From: Oscillospiraceae bacterium
GTDB taxonomy: Bacteria > Bacillota > Clostridia > Oscillospirales > WRJC01
Length of the DNA stretch: 38,865 nt
Reading direction: 5' to 3'
Assembly: GCA_009777355.1 (NCBI GenBank)
Contig: WRMA01000008.1
Coordinates: forward strand, 1-38,865
Part shown: piece after piece, positions 23,501-32,267 of the stretch
Layout of the letters: every line of letters begins with the position of its first letter
How positions within the stretch are numbered: position 1 is the first letter of the stretch
The notes under the pieces: generated by a model
Seen by the model: only the letters and a program-made list of their open reading frames with translations
The model's database searches: none
Told to the model about the DNA's origin: nothing
Program-made: the position numbers and the translations under genes

Positions 23501-25570
23501 ATGAAAGAATATTTTGCGAACAGGGAACTGTCTTTTCTGAATTTTAATAAAAGAGTCTTGGAGGAATCGGCGGACAAGTCCGTTCCGCTGCTTGAAAGAT
23601 TTAAGTTTATCTCTATATTCCACTCGAACCTCGACGAATTTTATATGATAAGGGCGGGCAGTCTGTATGAAAAATCCCTGCTTAAAAACGAAGCGTTAAA
23701 CGACGACAAAACCGGCTGGACTCCCGAGAAGCAGCTTAGAGAAATTTATAAAACGACAAGAAATCTGTATTTCGAGTCGGACAGATTATTCTGGAAAGTT
23801 TCCTCTCTTCTCGAAGAGAAAAATATAAAATACTGCAAGTTCGGCGAGCTTGAACCGGGCGAGAAAAAGTGGCTCAAAAATTATTTTAAACGCGAGATTA
23901 TGCCGCTTCTCTCTCCTCAGATTATAGATTCAAAACACCCGTTTCCCCATTTATTAAACAAGCAAATCTACGCGATACTGGAGCTTTCCCATAACGGCAA
24001 GAACTCTTACGGTATAATATCCCAGAATAAAAACATAGACAGGATTATAGAGATACCCCAAAATCAAAGTCAAAGTCAAAGTCAAAATCAGTTTAAATAT
24101 ATTTTATCGGAGGACGTTATTTACAGATACGCCAAAGATTTATTCAAGAAGCATAAATTAGAGGCTGAATTTTTAATAAGAATAACCAGAAACGCCGATA
24201 TCGATTTGGAAGAGTCTTTTCTCGATTACGAGAGCGACGACCCGAATATAGATTACCGGGCGTACATGAACGATATATTAAAAAAACGCGGGAAACTCGC
24301 TCCCGTGAGACTTGAAATAAGCGACGCCAATAAAAACAGGCTGAACGCGTTAAAAAAATATCTCTGCCCGAAATTAAATATCGGCGAGGAGCAGGCGTTT
24401 GTAACGAACGCCCCGCTTGATTTGGGTTTTATCTTCTCCCTTAAAGATAAAATAAATATTTCTGACGAAGAAGATACCGGAGATATGCTGTATCCCCAAA
24501 TAAATCCGGTTTCACCCGAAATAACGGACACGGCAAAAGATATATTTCTGCATTATCCCAGACATAGTATTAAGGCTTATTTGAACCTGCTGAAAGAATC
24601 GGTTCTCGACCCCGATACGGTGAGCGTTAAGATAACGCTTTACAGATTAAGCGAACACTCTAAAATTATAGATTATCTCTGCCGTCTTGCCGAAATGGGA
24701 AAGGAAGTTACGGCGGTCGTCGAGCTCCAGGCGAGGTTTGACGAGGAGAATAATATAAACTGGTCAAAACGCCTCGAAGAAGCGGGCTGCAACGTCATAT
24801 ACGGCGTAGAGGGATATAAAATACACTCGAAAATCACGCTCATAACAAAAAAGACTAACGGCGATATTAAATATATAACGCATCTCGCCACGGGAAATTA
24901 CAACGAAAAAACGTCTAAACTATACACAGATACCGGGATTATCACGTCGGATATAAATATAGGGGAGGACGCCCTGAAATTTTTCAATTCAATCACGACT
25001 TCAGACCCCGCGGACGACTATAACTGTCTGCTTGTCGCGCCATTGCAGTTTAAAACCGAGATTATAAAATTTATACGCGAAGAAGCGGACAAGGCGATAT
25101 CCGGTTTACCGGGGATTATAAAGCTCAAAATGAACTCCCTGACTGAAAAAGACATAATCGAAGAACTTGTGAAAGCGTCGCAGTCGGGCGTTAAGATTGA
25201 GCTTTTGATACGAGGAATATGCTGTCTCTTGCCGGGGGTAAAAAACAAGACCGAAAATATAAGGGTAATCAGCGTCGTCGGACGTTTTCTCGAACATTCG
25301 CGGATATTTATTTTCGGCGAAGGCGATAACAATAAAGTTTATATAAGCTCTGCCGACCTGATGACGAGGAACACGTCGCGTAGGCTTGAAATCGCCGCGC
25401 CCGTGTTTGACCCTGAAATAAAAGCCGGACTCGAGAAAATATTCGATTTGTATTTCAGGGACAATATTAAGGCGAGGGAACTCTGCCCGGACGGGACGTA
25501 TAAAAAAATCAGCGGCGTTTTCGATGAATATATCGACGCGCAGGACAGATTATTCGTTAATTTCGATTAG
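23501..25570 (+). CDS. ppk: Polyphosphate kinase 1
   Basis: It reversibly polymerises the terminal phosphate of ATP into polyphosphate. The 689 residues show the four PPK1 domains: N-terminal NRELSFLNFNKRVLEES, the head domain HSNLDEFYMIR, and two phospholipase-D-like catalytic domains. The first carries the autophosphorylated histidine His442 in YKIHSKITL (E. coli PPK His435); the second carries LEHSRIFIFGEGDNNKVYISSADLMTRN. An in-frame Gln/Ser/Asn microsatellite lies at residues 187-196 between domains. No ppx or second ppk gene is nearby. Confidence 0.97.
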   Translation: MKEYFANRELSFLNFNKRVLEESADKSVPLLERFKFISIFHSNLDEFYMIRAGSLYEKSLLKNEALNDDKTGWTPEKQLREIYKTTRNLYFESDRLFWKVSSLLEEKNIKYCKFGELEPGEKKWLKNYFKREIMPLLSPQIIDSKHPFPHLLNKQIYAILELSHNGKNSYGIISQNKNIDRIIEIPQNQSQSQSQNQFKYILSEDVIYRYAKDLFKKHKLEAEFLIRITRNADIDLEESFLDYESDDPNIDYRAYMNDILKKRGKLAPVRLEISDANKNRLNALKKYLCPKLNIGEEQAFVTNAPLDLGFIFSLKDKINISDEEDTGDMLYPQINPVSPEITDTAKDIFLHYPRHSIKAYLNLLKESVLDPDTVSVKITLYRLSEHSKIIDYLCRLAEMGKEVTAVVELQARFDEENNINWSKRLEEAGCNVIYGVEGYKIHSKITLITKKTNGDIKYITHLATGNYNEKTSKLYTDTGIITSDINIGEDALKFFNSITTSDPADDYNCLLVAPLQFKTEIIKFIREEADKAISGLPGIIKLKMNSLTEKDIIEELVKASQSGVKIELLIRGICCLLPGVKNKTENIRVISVVGRFLEHSRIFIFGEGDNNKVYISSADLMTRNTSRRLEIAAPVFDPEIKAGLEKIFDLYFRDNIKARELCPDGTYKKISGVFDEYIDAQDRLFVNFD
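24059..24088 (+). repeat. Hexanucleotide microsatellite inside ppk
   Basis: Five hexamers, CAAAAT, three CAAAGT, and CAAAAT, encode QN-QS-QS-QS-QN in a linker. Copy change would alter linker length by two residues without breaking the frame. Confidence 0.85.
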
Positions 25571-25622
25571 TAAATAAATCCGTATTTATTATTTAAATTT
25601 AAAAAATATTAATTTAACAGAA

Positions 25623-25663
25623 ATAATTGTGTGGTATTATTTATTTGCACAATTATATTTTTT
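25623..25663 (+). terminator. Probable terminator after ppk
   Basis: ATAATTGTG (25623-25631) pairs with CACAATTAT (25648-25656) over nine bases with a 16-base loop and is followed by ATTTTTT. The stem is AT-rich and the loop large, so efficiency is uncertain. A smaller AATAAAT/ATTTATT hairpin at 25573-25590 lacks a T run. Confidence 0.5.
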
Positions 25664-25701
25664 ATAAATTTATATAAATTTAAGAGAGGGTAACAAATAT
25701 T

Positions 25702-27207
25702 ATGAAGAGTAAGAAATTAGTTTTTTTAATTGCCGCCGTTTTGCTTGCATGCTTGATTTTTTCGGCGTGCGGCGAAAGTTCGGGCGGCGGCGTTTCGGAC
25801 ATTGACGTTGACGATATTGCGCGAGCGGCGCGTCTGGACGGAGAACCCGACCCGCAGAATCCCGACCCCGAACCCGAAGAAATCACGGATAATATCCCCG
25901 AGCTTGATTTCGGAGGTTACGAGTTTAAAATTCTCAACACTATCCAGGACGACCTGCATTACATGAATTTGCTCATGGAGCCTTACGTTTATGAAGACAC
26001 GGGAGATATTATAAACGACGCGGCATACAGGAGGAGCATCGAAATCCAGGAGAGATTTAACTGTAAAATCACAGAAATAGCCGTTTCGCACGGCAGCAGG
26101 GGAGCTTCGTTCAGGAGAGCGGCCCAGGCGGGGGATAATTCTTACGACATAGCGTGCATCGAATACGGCGAAGCGTTAAGCGCGGCGTCGGGCGGGTTGA
26201 TTTATGATATTAACGAGCTTACGTATATCGACCTTGACGCTCCGTGGTGGGATAGGAACGCGAAAGAGAGTTTATCTATGAGCAATAAAATATGGTTTTG
26301 CCCGGGAGCTTACGAACTGTCTAATTTCGATATGACCCGTATATTATTATTCAACAAACAAATGGTCCAGGACTACGGAATTTCCGACGACGTTTATAAT
26401 CTCGTAAATACCGGCGCGTGGACGTTCGAGAAATTTTTCGGTATGGCGAAGCAGGTTTCAAACGATTTAAACGGCGACGGCAGATTTGACTTCAACGACG
26501 TTTTCGGCGCGGGCTCGACTGCCGACCACGTCGTTTTCGGCGCGTTCATGAACGGCGCGGGAGAGATTTCAATCGGCAAAGACAGTAACGACCTGCCTTA
26601 TTTTACCACGAACACAGAACGTTTTAACCGGGCGTTCCAGTTGATGACCGATAACTTCAACGACGGCGATTTTTACTTCGCGCCCAAAAACGTTCCCGCG
26701 GCGGAGGACTGGTGTACGAATATGTTCAACGAAGACAGATTATTATTTTATATAATCACATTTAACAGAATACCCAAGTTCAGAGATATGGACGCGGACT
26801 TCGGCATACTTCCCGCGCCCAAGCTCGACGAATCCCAGGAGAGGTATTACTGCGAATCGGGAAGCGGAATGGTCGCGGTTATACCCCAGACGGCGTCAAA
26901 TCCCGACAATAACGGCGCGTTTCTCGAGGCTTACGCATATTACGGCTACAAATACGTAGTTCCTCAATACAAAGAAATTTCGCTCAAGACAAAAATGGCG
27001 AGAGACGATGAATCCGCCGCAATGGTCGATATAATCGACGTAAGCAGGGTCTATGATTTGGGCAGGTTATACTGGGGAAGCAACGCGAGAGACCCGTATG
27101 TAAGTCAGTTCGGAAGCGGCAGAGCCGAGGTTGCGTCAATCACGGAGAGAAACGCGGACAGGGTTGCGGCGTCGATAGAGAAAACCCTCGGCGAATTATT
27201 TGATTGA
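25702..27207 (+). CDS. ABC transporter solute-binding lipoprotein (orphan)
   Basis: The 501 residues start with a lipoprotein signal, lipobox FSAC (Cys23), then an acidic Pro/Glu-rich linker (about 48-64) and DFGGYEFKIL, typical of a large clostridial family of family-1 type solute-binding proteins. Residues about 255-267 (NDLNGDGRFDFNDVFG) form an EF-hand-like calcium loop, often seen in these proteins. Sugar or glycan uptake is the usual role. No permease or ATPase gene for it is in the window: ppk lies upstream and a palindromic repeat plus convergent mutS2 downstream. The ribosome site AGAGAGGG lies at 25682-25689. Confidence 0.85.
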   Translation: MKSKKLVFLIAAVLLACLIFSACGESSGGGVSDIDVDDIARAARLDGEPDPQNPDPEPEEITDNIPELDFGGYEFKILNTIQDDLHYMNLLMEPYVYEDTGDIINDAAYRRSIEIQERFNCKITEIAVSHGSRGASFRRAAQAGDNSYDIACIEYGEALSAASGGLIYDINELTYIDLDAPWWDRNAKESLSMSNKIWFCPGAYELSNFDMTRILLFNKQMVQDYGISDDVYNLVNTGAWTFEKFFGMAKQVSNDLNGDGRFDFNDVFGAGSTADHVVFGAFMNGAGEISIGKDSNDLPYFTTNTERFNRAFQLMTDNFNDGDFYFAPKNVPAAEDWCTNMFNEDRLLFYIITFNRIPKFRDMDADFGILPAPKLDESQERYYCESGSGMVAVIPQTASNPDNNGAFLEAYAYYGYKYVVPQYKEISLKTKMARDDESAAMVDIIDVSRVYDLGRLYWGSNARDPYVSQFGSGRAEVASITERNADRVAASIEKTLGELFD

Positions 27208-27266
27208 TATTAAAATAAAAACCAGGGTTAATACCAAAATATGCAAACGTAATAAACCTTTGTTAT

Positions 27267-27351
27267 GTAGGGCGCGGCTTTCATGCCGCGCCGCAAAATA
27301 CCTCCAACGTTGGATTGAAATTCACGGCGCGGCATGGAAGCCGCGCCCTAC
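27267..27351. repeat. Composite GTAGGG-type palindromic element
   Basis: The left arm, 27267-27293, begins GTAGGG; the right arm, 27325-27351, is its inverted copy with one mismatch in 27 bases. Each arm folds by itself (GGCGCGGC at 27271-27278 with GCCGCGCC at 27285-27292, loop TTTCAT). The element's centre holds a perfect 12-bp palindrome, TCCAACGTTGGA (27303-27314). It is far richer in GC than the surrounding DNA and lies between convergent genes. This looks like a REP/MITE-like dispersed repeat and may also end transcription from both sides. Confidence 0.85.
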
Positions 27352-27373
27352 TATTTTGTTTGTTGCTTTTGTT

Positions 27374-29818
27374 CTATTTTATTTCTATAACCGTAACGCC
27401 CGAATCGCCTTCGCCGTGCTGTCCCAGTCTGAAAGACGCTATTCTGCCGTCGCTCTTAAAAAACTGCCATAACGCGGTTCTCAGCGCGCCCGTTCCCTTG
27501 CCGTGTATAACCCTGATATGTTCCAGTCCGTTCAGTTTCGCTTCGTCTATAAATTTATCCGTCAGATTCCATGCGTCCTCGCCGTATTTACCCCTTACGT
27601 CAATCTCGTTCCTGCCGCTTTTTATTTCCCTGTCGGGGGATATTTTTATATTGCGCAGCTTATTTTTCTCGGCGTTTGATTTATTTATTCTTTCAGACGT
27701 TTTTTCATCGAGAAGTCTTATATTTGACACGCTCGTCTTTAAATTTATTATACCCGCCTGTATCGATATATGCCCGTCCTTGTCGGCTTCGCTTTCTACT
27801 ACTCCCGTTAAATTAGAGTCTTTTATTAAAACTTTATCGCCTTTTTTTAATTCCCGCGGGAGAATATATTCGCCGTCGTAATTATCTTCGCCGCCGGTAT
27901 TTGCGTAAGAATAGGCGTAAATTTCTTTTTCGGCGGATTTTATGCTGCTTTTCAGCGACGTTTTCATTTCTGTAAGAGTACGCTTAAAATCGTCCTCGTC
28001 CTTACGCTTCTGAAGCTTGTCGAGCTCCGCGAAAATATAGGCGCTCGAAGATTTAGACGATGCGATAAGCCGTCTTGCCTCTTCTTTTGCCTTTTCGAGA
28101 TTTTTTTCGGCTTCCTTCAATTTTTTCTTCAGGAGATTTTCCGTTTCTATATTTTTGATTTCAAGTTCTCTTCTTATGACCGCGGCTTTTGTTTTTTCTT
28201 TTTCGAGTATGACTTTCTCTTCTTCGAGCTTTGAGAGAACGTTCTCGAATTTTTTATTCTCCGTCTTGACGAGAGCCTGAGCCCGGGCTATAACGTCCTC
28301 CGGCATACCCAGCCTCTGCGAAATCGCGAAGGCGTTTGAACGTCCGGGAGAACCTATGGATAATTTATAGGTCGGTTTGAGAGTTTCTATGTCAAATTCG
28401 CAGGAGGCGTTTGCCGCGTGCTTTGTTTCGAGCGCGTAAACTTTAAGCTCGGCGTAATGCGTCGTCGCCGCGCATAGCGCTCCGGCGGCGTGAACTCTTT
28501 CGAGTATGGCCGTCGCGAGAGCGGCTCCCTCGACGGGGTCCGTTCCCGAACCGAGCTCGTCGAATAAAACGATAGAATCCGGCGAGATATTATTTAATAT
28601 TTTAATTATATTTACCTGATGAGAAGAAAAAGTCGAGAGCGACTGCTCTATGCTCTGCTCGTCTCCTATGTCGGCGAGTATATCTTTGAAAACGCTCATA
28701 TAAGAACTGTCGAGGCAGGGGATATGTATCCCCGTCTGAGCCATCATGACAAGCAGCCCGAGAGTTTTTAGCGAAACCGTCTTGCCTCCCGTGTTAGGAC
28801 CTGTTATGACAAGCGTCGTATATTTGCCGCCGACGCCTATATCAACCGGAACGACAGTTTTTTTGTCCAGCAGCGGATGCCTCGCTTTATAAAAAAACAC
28901 GCTTTTATTATTTTTGTTATTTTTATCGTCAAGTATTATTTTCGGGCTCACACCGTCCGTTTTAAAAGAATATTCGCACTTCGCGAAAATAACGGCAAGC
29001 TCCGTTATATTATCGTAGTTCAAATTAATCTCGCCGGAATAATCGGCGCAGTTTGCGGATAATTCAGACAGTATTCTTTCAATCTCGTCTTTTTCACCGC
29101 GTTCGAGAATTTTAATTTCGTTGTTGATTTCAACGACCGCGAGAGGTTCTATGAATAAAGTCGCGCCTGAGCTTGACGTATCGTGCACAAGACCCTTAAT
29201 TTCGTTTTTGTGTTCCGTTTTAACGGGAATAACGTGCCGTCCGTTTCTGATTGTTATAATATTTTCCTGAAGATATTTCGCGTACGCGCCGCCGGTAAAT
29301 TTCTGCAGGCTTTCCCGGACTTTTAAATTAGCCATCCTTATTTTGCGGCGTATATCGGCGAGAACGGAACTCGCCTCGTCTGCGATTATATCTTCTGAAA
29401 TTACAGCTTTTAAGATTTTATCCTCGAGAAATCTGTTCGCGAAAAGCCGCTCGAATATAATATCGAGCGACGTTTCAAAGCTCTTGTTTAACCTGTTATA
29501 ATTCAAAAGATTTCTCGCGCTTCTGTAAAGATAGGCGATATTTAAAAGCTCGGCGGGGGAGAGGGTCGCGCCTTTCAGCGCTCTCTCTACAGAATCCCCG
29601 ACGTATTTTACCGCGCCGAACTGAGGCGAACCCTTCTGCGACGCAAGTCTTTTCGCGTCGCTCGTCTGCTCCAGATATTTTATAACGTATTCCGGGTAGA
29701 TTTCCGGACTTAAATTCAAGATTTTCTCTTTCGCGCCGCTTGTCTGAGCAAGTTCGGCGATTTGCGCGAGTATTTTGTCATACTCGAGCGTCGTTTTTGA
29801 TTTTAATAAATCAGTCAT
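27374..29818 (-). CDS. mutS2: Endonuclease MutS2
   Basis: The 814 residues have the MutS core and ATPase: Walker A GPNTGGKTVSLKTLGLL, the ABC-type signature region SIEQSLSTFSSHQ, and Walker B VLFDELGSGTDPVEGAALA. A long charged coiled coil follows (about 520-620). A C-terminal Smr nuclease domain carries IDVRGKYGEDAW and VIHGKGTGALRTALW. MutS2 lacks the mismatch-recognition domain; it suppresses recombination and, in Bacillus, acts in ribosome quality control. It begins 37 bases after the MazF-like toxin stop, so it could be read from the toxin-antitoxin promoter. Confidence 0.97.
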   Translation of the reverse strand: MTDLLKSKTTLEYDKILAQIAELAQTSGAKEKILNLSPEIYPEYVIKYLEQTSDAKRLASQKGSPQFGAVKYVGDSVERALKGATLSPAELLNIAYLYRSARNLLNYNRLNKSFETSLDIIFERLFANRFLEDKILKAVISEDIIADEASSVLADIRRKIRMANLKVRESLQKFTGGAYAKYLQENIITIRNGRHVIPVKTEHKNEIKGLVHDTSSSGATLFIEPLAVVEINNEIKILERGEKDEIERILSELSANCADYSGEINLNYDNITELAVIFAKCEYSFKTDGVSPKIILDDKNNKNNKSVFFYKARHPLLDKKTVVPVDIGVGGKYTTLVITGPNTGGKTVSLKTLGLLVMMAQTGIHIPCLDSSYMSVFKDILADIGDEQSIEQSLSTFSSHQVNIIKILNNISPDSIVLFDELGSGTDPVEGAALATAILERVHAAGALCAATTHYAELKVYALETKHAANASCEFDIETLKPTYKLSIGSPGRSNAFAISQRLGMPEDVIARAQALVKTENKKFENVLSKLEEEKVILEKEKTKAAVIRRELEIKNIETENLLKKKLKEAEKNLEKAKEEARRLIASSKSSSAYIFAELDKLQKRKDEDDFKRTLTEMKTSLKSSIKSAEKEIYAYSYANTGGEDNYDGEYILPRELKKGDKVLIKDSNLTGVVESEADKDGHISIQAGIINLKTSVSNIRLLDEKTSERINKSNAEKNKLRNIKISPDREIKSGRNEIDVRGKYGEDAWNLTDKFIDEAKLNGLEHIRVIHGKGTGALRTALWQFFKSDGRIASFRLGQHGEGDSGVTVIEIK

Positions 29819-29855
29819 GTTTTTTCGTCACCTTTTTTTATATTTTTACCGTATA

Positions 29856-30209
29856 TCACAATTCAAAATATAATCTTATTGTATCCAATATTATTTTTTT
29901 ATGTTTGCTATCGGTTATAATACCCGCTTTGTTATTGAATCTGTTATGAGAAACTGTTCTGATTTGCTGTATCATCGCTACAGAATCCTTTTGCAGTCCC
30001 GTTATTTCCTTTGATAGTTTCACTTCTGTCGGATATATTTTATCGTTTGGTTTTATACTTGATAACGGTATAATCGCAGACACGGGTAAATTATGATTTA
30101 CATCGTCGTTTGAGATAACTATCACCGGTCTCAATCCCCGTTGTTCACTTCCCTGAACCGGATTTAAATTACAGAAATATATCTCCCATTTATTTATTAT
30201 TCTTACCAC
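29856..30209 (-). CDS. MazF/PemK-family endoribonuclease toxin
   Basis: The MazF fold is recognisable from KWEIYFCNLNPVQGSEQRG, then RPVIVISNDDVN, SAIIPLSS and a C-terminal DSVAMIQQIRTVSHNRF. The Arg of GSEQRGLRP and the Ser/Thr of the T-V-S segment are the usual active-site region. I prefer the GTG at 30207-30209, which has GAGGG at 30219-30223, nine bases upstream, and gives 117 residues. A TTG at 30227 extends the frame by six residues but lacks a ribosome site. It overlaps the antitoxin gene by seven bases. Confidence 0.9.
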   Translation of the reverse strand: MVRIINKWEIYFCNLNPVQGSEQRGLRPVIVISNDDVNHNLPVSAIIPLSSIKPNDKIYPTEVKLSKEITGLQKDSVAMIQQIRTVSHNRFNNKAGIITDSKHKKIILDTIRLYFEL

Positions 30210-30469
30210 TCCCCAATACCCTCGCAATCTGCGAAACTAAAGTCTTTTTGAGCGTTTAACGTTCTTTCAAGAAACGCTTTGTCCTGCGACGCTTCCTGCA
30301 TATATTTTTTATATCTTTCTTTCTTTTCCTGCTCGAGATATTTTCCTACCGCGACTTTAATGCCGTAGCTTACGGAAGGAATAATTTTTTTTGCCGCAAG
30401 TTCTCTCAATTCTGTAATATATTCGTCGGGAAGTACGGAAGTATATTTTATTCCGGTGTTATTATTCAT
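30203..30469 (-). CDS. Antitoxin partner of the MazF-like toxin
   Basis: The 88 residues open with an N-terminal segment (GIKYTSVLPDEYITELRELAAKK) consistent with a ribbon-helix-helix or similar DNA-binding fold. A charged helical tail follows (EQEKKERYKKYMQEASQDKAFLERTL), which would wrap the toxin. Identification rests mainly on position: it lies directly upstream, overlaps the MazF-like gene, and is driven by a strong promoter with a palindrome. I do not recognise the exact antitoxin family. Confidence 0.75.
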   Translation of the reverse strand: MNNNTGIKYTSVLPDEYITELRELAAKKIIPSVSYGIKVAVGKYLEQEKKERYKKYMQEASQDKAFLERTLNAQKDFSFADCEGIGEW

Positions 30470-30506
30470 AATAAAAATTACCTCAATTTAAGTATATAAT
30501 AAATAT

Positions 30507-30535
30507 ATTATATAATATTACGGCATTTGTGTCAA
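30507..30535 (-). promoter_or_regulatory. Consensus promoter of the antitoxin-toxin operon with operator palindrome
   Basis: On the minus strand there is TTGACA (30530-30535), 17 bp, TATAAT (30507-30512), both perfect. A 14-bp perfect palindrome, ATATTATATAATAT (30505-30518), covers the -10, as expected for antitoxin autorepression. The -35 is six bases from the recO stop codon. Confidence 0.8.
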
Positions 30536-30540
30536 TATTT

Positions 30541-31329
30541 TTATATATAACTCTTATAATATTTCAGCGAGTCTATATTCATGCCCAACTGTTCAAGCAG
30601 ATATTTCTCGCAGACTTTTGAAAATTCGTCTTTTGTGTCTTCGTCATGCAGAACGAACGAAAATAATCTTTCGTCCCTGACTCCCGTAACGAAACGCAGG
30701 ATTTTTAAAACGCCGCCCGTTATCCGGATTAGTTTTCTCTGCGAATCATAACCCGCCGCGCTCCCCGGCAGTTTTCCCAGACACCCGCCGCATATTAAGC
30801 TCCCGCCTATCACGTCGAAAAATATATAATCCTCACATTCGTCCAAATTCTCCGAAAAGCAGACTTCGCATTCGCCGAGACTCGGCATAAAGCCCGCCTT
30901 TGTCAGCGCTCTTAGTTCATAAACGGCTTTTGTTATTTTATTCGGCATTTTTTTATTCGATATAATATGCAGCGCGTTTAATAAAAGCCTCAAAACCCCG
31001 CTGTTCTCTCCGCTTTCGCTAACGCACAGAACCGACGCTATATCCGCTAAATAAACCGATAGAGCGAGAGATTCCAAATCAAGCCTCACGGAATAAAAAT
31101 TCTCGATTATATGAGCTTCGTTCATTCGTATAAACGTCGGCGATTTAAACAGCGTAAATTCAGAATAGGCGAAAGGCTGGGCGGACGCTATATATTTGCT
31201 TTTATAATTCCGCACTCCGGAAGCTTTAAAATTAATTTTCCCGTATTCTTCGCATAAAACCGTAAGATATTTATCGTTTTCGTTTATATTCTTAACTTTT
31301 ACGACCAAGCCTTTGATTTTTACGACCAT
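30541..31329 (-). CDS. recO: DNA repair protein RecO
   Basis: The 262 residues start with the OB fold (VKIKGLVVKVKNINENDKYLTVLCEEYGKI), followed by a helical domain (FMPSLGECEVC) and a four-cysteine zinc site made of CEVC (about 154-157) and CGGC (about 176-179). RecO loads RecA with RecR at gaps. It is the last gene of ybeY-era-recO, a common order in Clostridia, 27 bases after era. Confidence 0.93.
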   Translation of the reverse strand: MVVKIKGLVVKVKNINENDKYLTVLCEEYGKINFKASGVRNYKSKYIASAQPFAYSEFTLFKSPTFIRMNEAHIIENFYSVRLDLESLALSVYLADIASVLCVSESGENSGVLRLLLNALHIISNKKMPNKITKAVYELRALTKAGFMPSLGECEVCFSENLDECEDYIFFDVIGGSLICGGCLGKLPGSAAGYDSQRKLIRITGGVLKILRFVTGVRDERLFSFVLHDEDTKDEFSKVCEKYLLEQLGMNIDSLKYYKSYI

Positions 31330-31356
31330 AAATTTAAAACCCGCTATTTTATTTTA

Positions 31357-32265
31357 TCACAAACCGCCGTCGCTATATCCCAGACTTGACAGAGTTCCCG
31401 GCTTATCTCTCCAGCCGCGCTTTACTTTAACCCATAAGTCCAGATATATTTTAACGCCGAAAAATTTCTCTAAATCTTCTCTCGCGTAAGTTCCGATTTT
31501 TTTGACCATATCGCCGTTTCTGCCTATTATTATTCTCTTGTGCGTTTCTTTTTCGCAGAAAATCTCCGCTCTTATATTAATTAGATTTTTACTTTTCATC
31601 TCGTTCCATTCTTCGATTGACACGCCGATTCCGTGAGGGATTTCTTCGTTTAGAAGACGCAGCGCTTTCTCTCTGATTATTTCGGACGCGATTTGACGCT
31701 CCGGCTGGTCCGTGAGCATATCCTCGGGGAAGAAAAATTCGCCGCCCTCTATATCGGCAAGATATTTGTCAAGCTCTCCCATAACTAATCCGGTCCCGTC
31801 GCCGTTTAACGCGGAAATCGGCAATATCGCCGAAAATTCGTGTTCCCTTGAATAAACGTCGATAACCTCGAGAATTTTATCCTTTGATAAAATATCTATT
31901 TTATTTATAACCAAAACAATGGGTATATCAAAAGATTTCGCCTTTTGTATCACTTCTCTCTCGACCGGACTCACTCTTGCCGCGGGCTCAATCATCAAGA
32001 CGACGACGTCCGCGTCGCCGATTGCGCTTTTCGCCGATTTCGCCATATATTTTCCCAAAAGCGATTTCGGCAGATGAATCCCGGGAGTGTCCGTAAAAAC
32101 GTACTGCGTATTTTCTTTTGTCAGTATTCCGGTTATCCTGTTTCTCGTGGTCTGCGGTTTTTTCGATATAATCGAAATCTTTTCGTCGAGAAGCGCGTTT
32201 AGAAGCGTCGATTTTCCGACGTTCGGCCGTCCGACTATCGCGGCGAATACAGTTTTTTTATTCAT
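31357..32265 (-). CDS. era: GTPase Era
   Basis: The 302 residues carry G1 GRPNVGKSTLLN, the switch region KPQTTRNRITGI, G3 DTPGIH, G4 NKID and G5 SALNGDG, then a C-terminal KH domain (EIFCEKETHKRIIIGRNGDMVKKIG). Era binds the 3' end of 16S rRNA and supports 30S assembly. It starts two bases after ybeY, so the genes are translationally coupled. Confidence 0.98.
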   Translation of the reverse strand: MNKKTVFAAIVGRPNVGKSTLLNALLDEKISIISKKPQTTRNRITGILTKENTQYVFTDTPGIHLPKSLLGKYMAKSAKSAIGDADVVVLMIEPAARVSPVEREVIQKAKSFDIPIVLVINKIDILSKDKILEVIDVYSREHEFSAILPISALNGDGTGLVMGELDKYLADIEGGEFFFPEDMLTDQPERQIASEIIREKALRLLNEEIPHGIGVSIEEWNEMKSKNLINIRAEIFCEKETHKRIIIGRNGDMVKKIGTYAREDLEKFFGVKIYLDLWVKVKRGWRDKPGTLSSLGYSDGGL

Positions 32266-32267
32266 AT

